A stretch of DNA of 64,000 nt from Limanda limanda. Taxonomy: Eukaryota > Chordata > Actinopteri > Pleuronectiformes > Pleuronectidae. The DNA is taken from positions 17,258,007 to 17,322,006 of the forward strand of contig NC_083637.1 of NCBI RefSeq assembly GCF_963576545.1, read 5' to 3'. Position numbers and translations under genes: made by a program. Position 1 is the stretch's first letter; every line of letters starts with the position of its first letter. Shown in pieces: positions 63,001 through 64,000 of this stretch. Below the pieces are notes generated by a model. That model was not told where the DNA came from, ran no database searches, and saw only the letters and a list, made by a program, of their open reading frames with translations.

Positions 63001-64000
63001 TGTTATTACAATTTACAGCCGTACTCCACTCGCCTTTGTGAGAGTGTGTGCTCCCGTGTGCAGTGCGGGTGTGTGTCCCTGACTGCTGTCATCGGGTGTG
63101 TTTTGCCCGTGACCTCTGACCCCGTGTGGCAACGTGGCAGATGTCACAGCATGACATCAAGGAGACACCGGAGCTGGAGGCTCTTAGCCAACACCCTTTG
63201 CCTGGTGCTGGACTTGGATTTGTCTTCACATGTCCTCCTGTGGGTGGAGCCCCAGTCTCTTTTTTTAGTTAGGGTGTAAACAAAAATGATGTTGAAATCA
63301 GAATGGAAACAATTTACAAGCAGGTTAATAAATGTTTGAAACCATCACAGGTTAAATTTTCTTCTGTGAAAGACAGACAGAGAAAATCCAACTCCTACAT
63401 GCCACACACAAATATACACTATGCTTTCTATATGATATCATGCTGCTCATCCCTGTCTGGGACCCCCCCTGCTGTGTGCCAGTGATATCACCCCAGCCCC
63501 CCCCCCCCCCTTCCCCTTGTCTCTTCTCCCTCATGTATATTTTATCCATCCAGACTCCCACATTAGAGATGACATCCATTATTGAATTACTCCCCTCAGC
63601 ACTACTGTGCAACTGTCACCCCACGTCAGCTTTAACATTTGGTGGGATTGTTTCAAAGGGAAGGAGGAAGGGCGTACACATTTGCACACACAAACACACA
63701 CGGAGACATTACATCTCTAGACGGGCATTACAGAAGCAGCTCCTCTGATATGTAGGACAATGCCGGAGTTCGTCCAATATGGCGTTTATCTTAGGAAAAA
63801 CAACAACATATGCCTGTCACTACATTTGAAAAGATAAGGCTGATGAAATTCTATATTTTCTTACTGGCGATAAATCCCATGAAAACCAACAGTGTGTCAG
63901 TCTGTTTCTCACGACTTGTCCCTTTCTCTACCCCGGCTATCGCACTCAGCTCCTACTGAACATGTCCTCAATGTAAATCTTTAAAGACAGGACAGAAACA
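60031..64000 (+). other. Probable next intron; no gene recognised
   Basis: 3.97 kb of AT-rich sequence. Open frames up to 147 codons (62836-63279) lack family features and contain a (TG)n tract near 62974-62998. Other simple sequence: (AAT)n at 61898-61920, C-run at 63497-63510. No exon with supported splice sites was found. Confidence 0.4.

Noticed and set aside
62836..63279. 147-codon frame MYFPYFFVFLCVVVYSVF...
   Set aside because: Looks like a membrane protein, but hydrophobicity comes from T-rich and TG-rich sequence; no homologue recognised.

Overview
The window looks like a piece of a teleost chromosome, probably a percomorph (spiny-rayed) fish. It is AT-rich, has intron-split genes, and is packed with hAT DNA transposons, a Tx1/L1-type LINE, MITEs, solo LTRs and microsatellites. 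It also carries an array of the fish C2H2 zinc-finger genes that start with an 'MSAVQLLR...' coiled-coil domain. There is no sign of prokaryotic organisation. The taxon is inferred from gene families; species is not claimed.

Layout. 1-2962: decayed LINE on the + strand, apparently within an intron. 3580-4472: last coding exon of an mgat4c-like N-acetylglucosaminyltransferase (+). About 4660-44180: five tandem modules (U1-U5), each built from the same parts on the - strand: a 3' flank, a zinc-finger exon 2, an intron, an N-terminal exon 1 and a 5' flank. By reading frame and splice signals, U2 (367 aa) and U4 (339 aa) look intact. U1 has a 4-nt deletion that removes its fingers from the frame. 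U3 has two stop codons and a lost splice acceptor. U5 has lost exon 1 to inserted sequence.

The modules are expanded by transposons. A BED-finger hAT (hAT-A) sits in the 5' flank of U1 and U2. In U1 it carries a second hAT (hAT-B), which carries a third (hAT-C), each with its own 8-bp target duplication. U3 and U4 share a MITE at the same intron position. The U5 intron holds a hAT inside a hAT; the inner one contains a broken histone H3 sequence. Different shared markers group the modules differently, so the array looks shuffled by unequal exchange or gene conversion.

44180-64000: mostly non-coding, with a 1-kb hAT MITE, short telomere-like repeats, a solo LTR and a large dispersed fish repeat. 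A likely second host gene starts on the + strand: a GC-rich leader near 50.5-51.7 kb, a 13-codon first coding exon at 51690-51728 in a perfect start context, an 8.3-kb intron, and a 32-nt second coding exon at 59999-60030. I do not recognise its product.

How parts fit: the zinc-finger genes are of a type usually thought to bind DNA, and their fingers vary mainly at base-contacting positions. They sit among the transposons that broke several of the copies. Any functional link between the two is inference.
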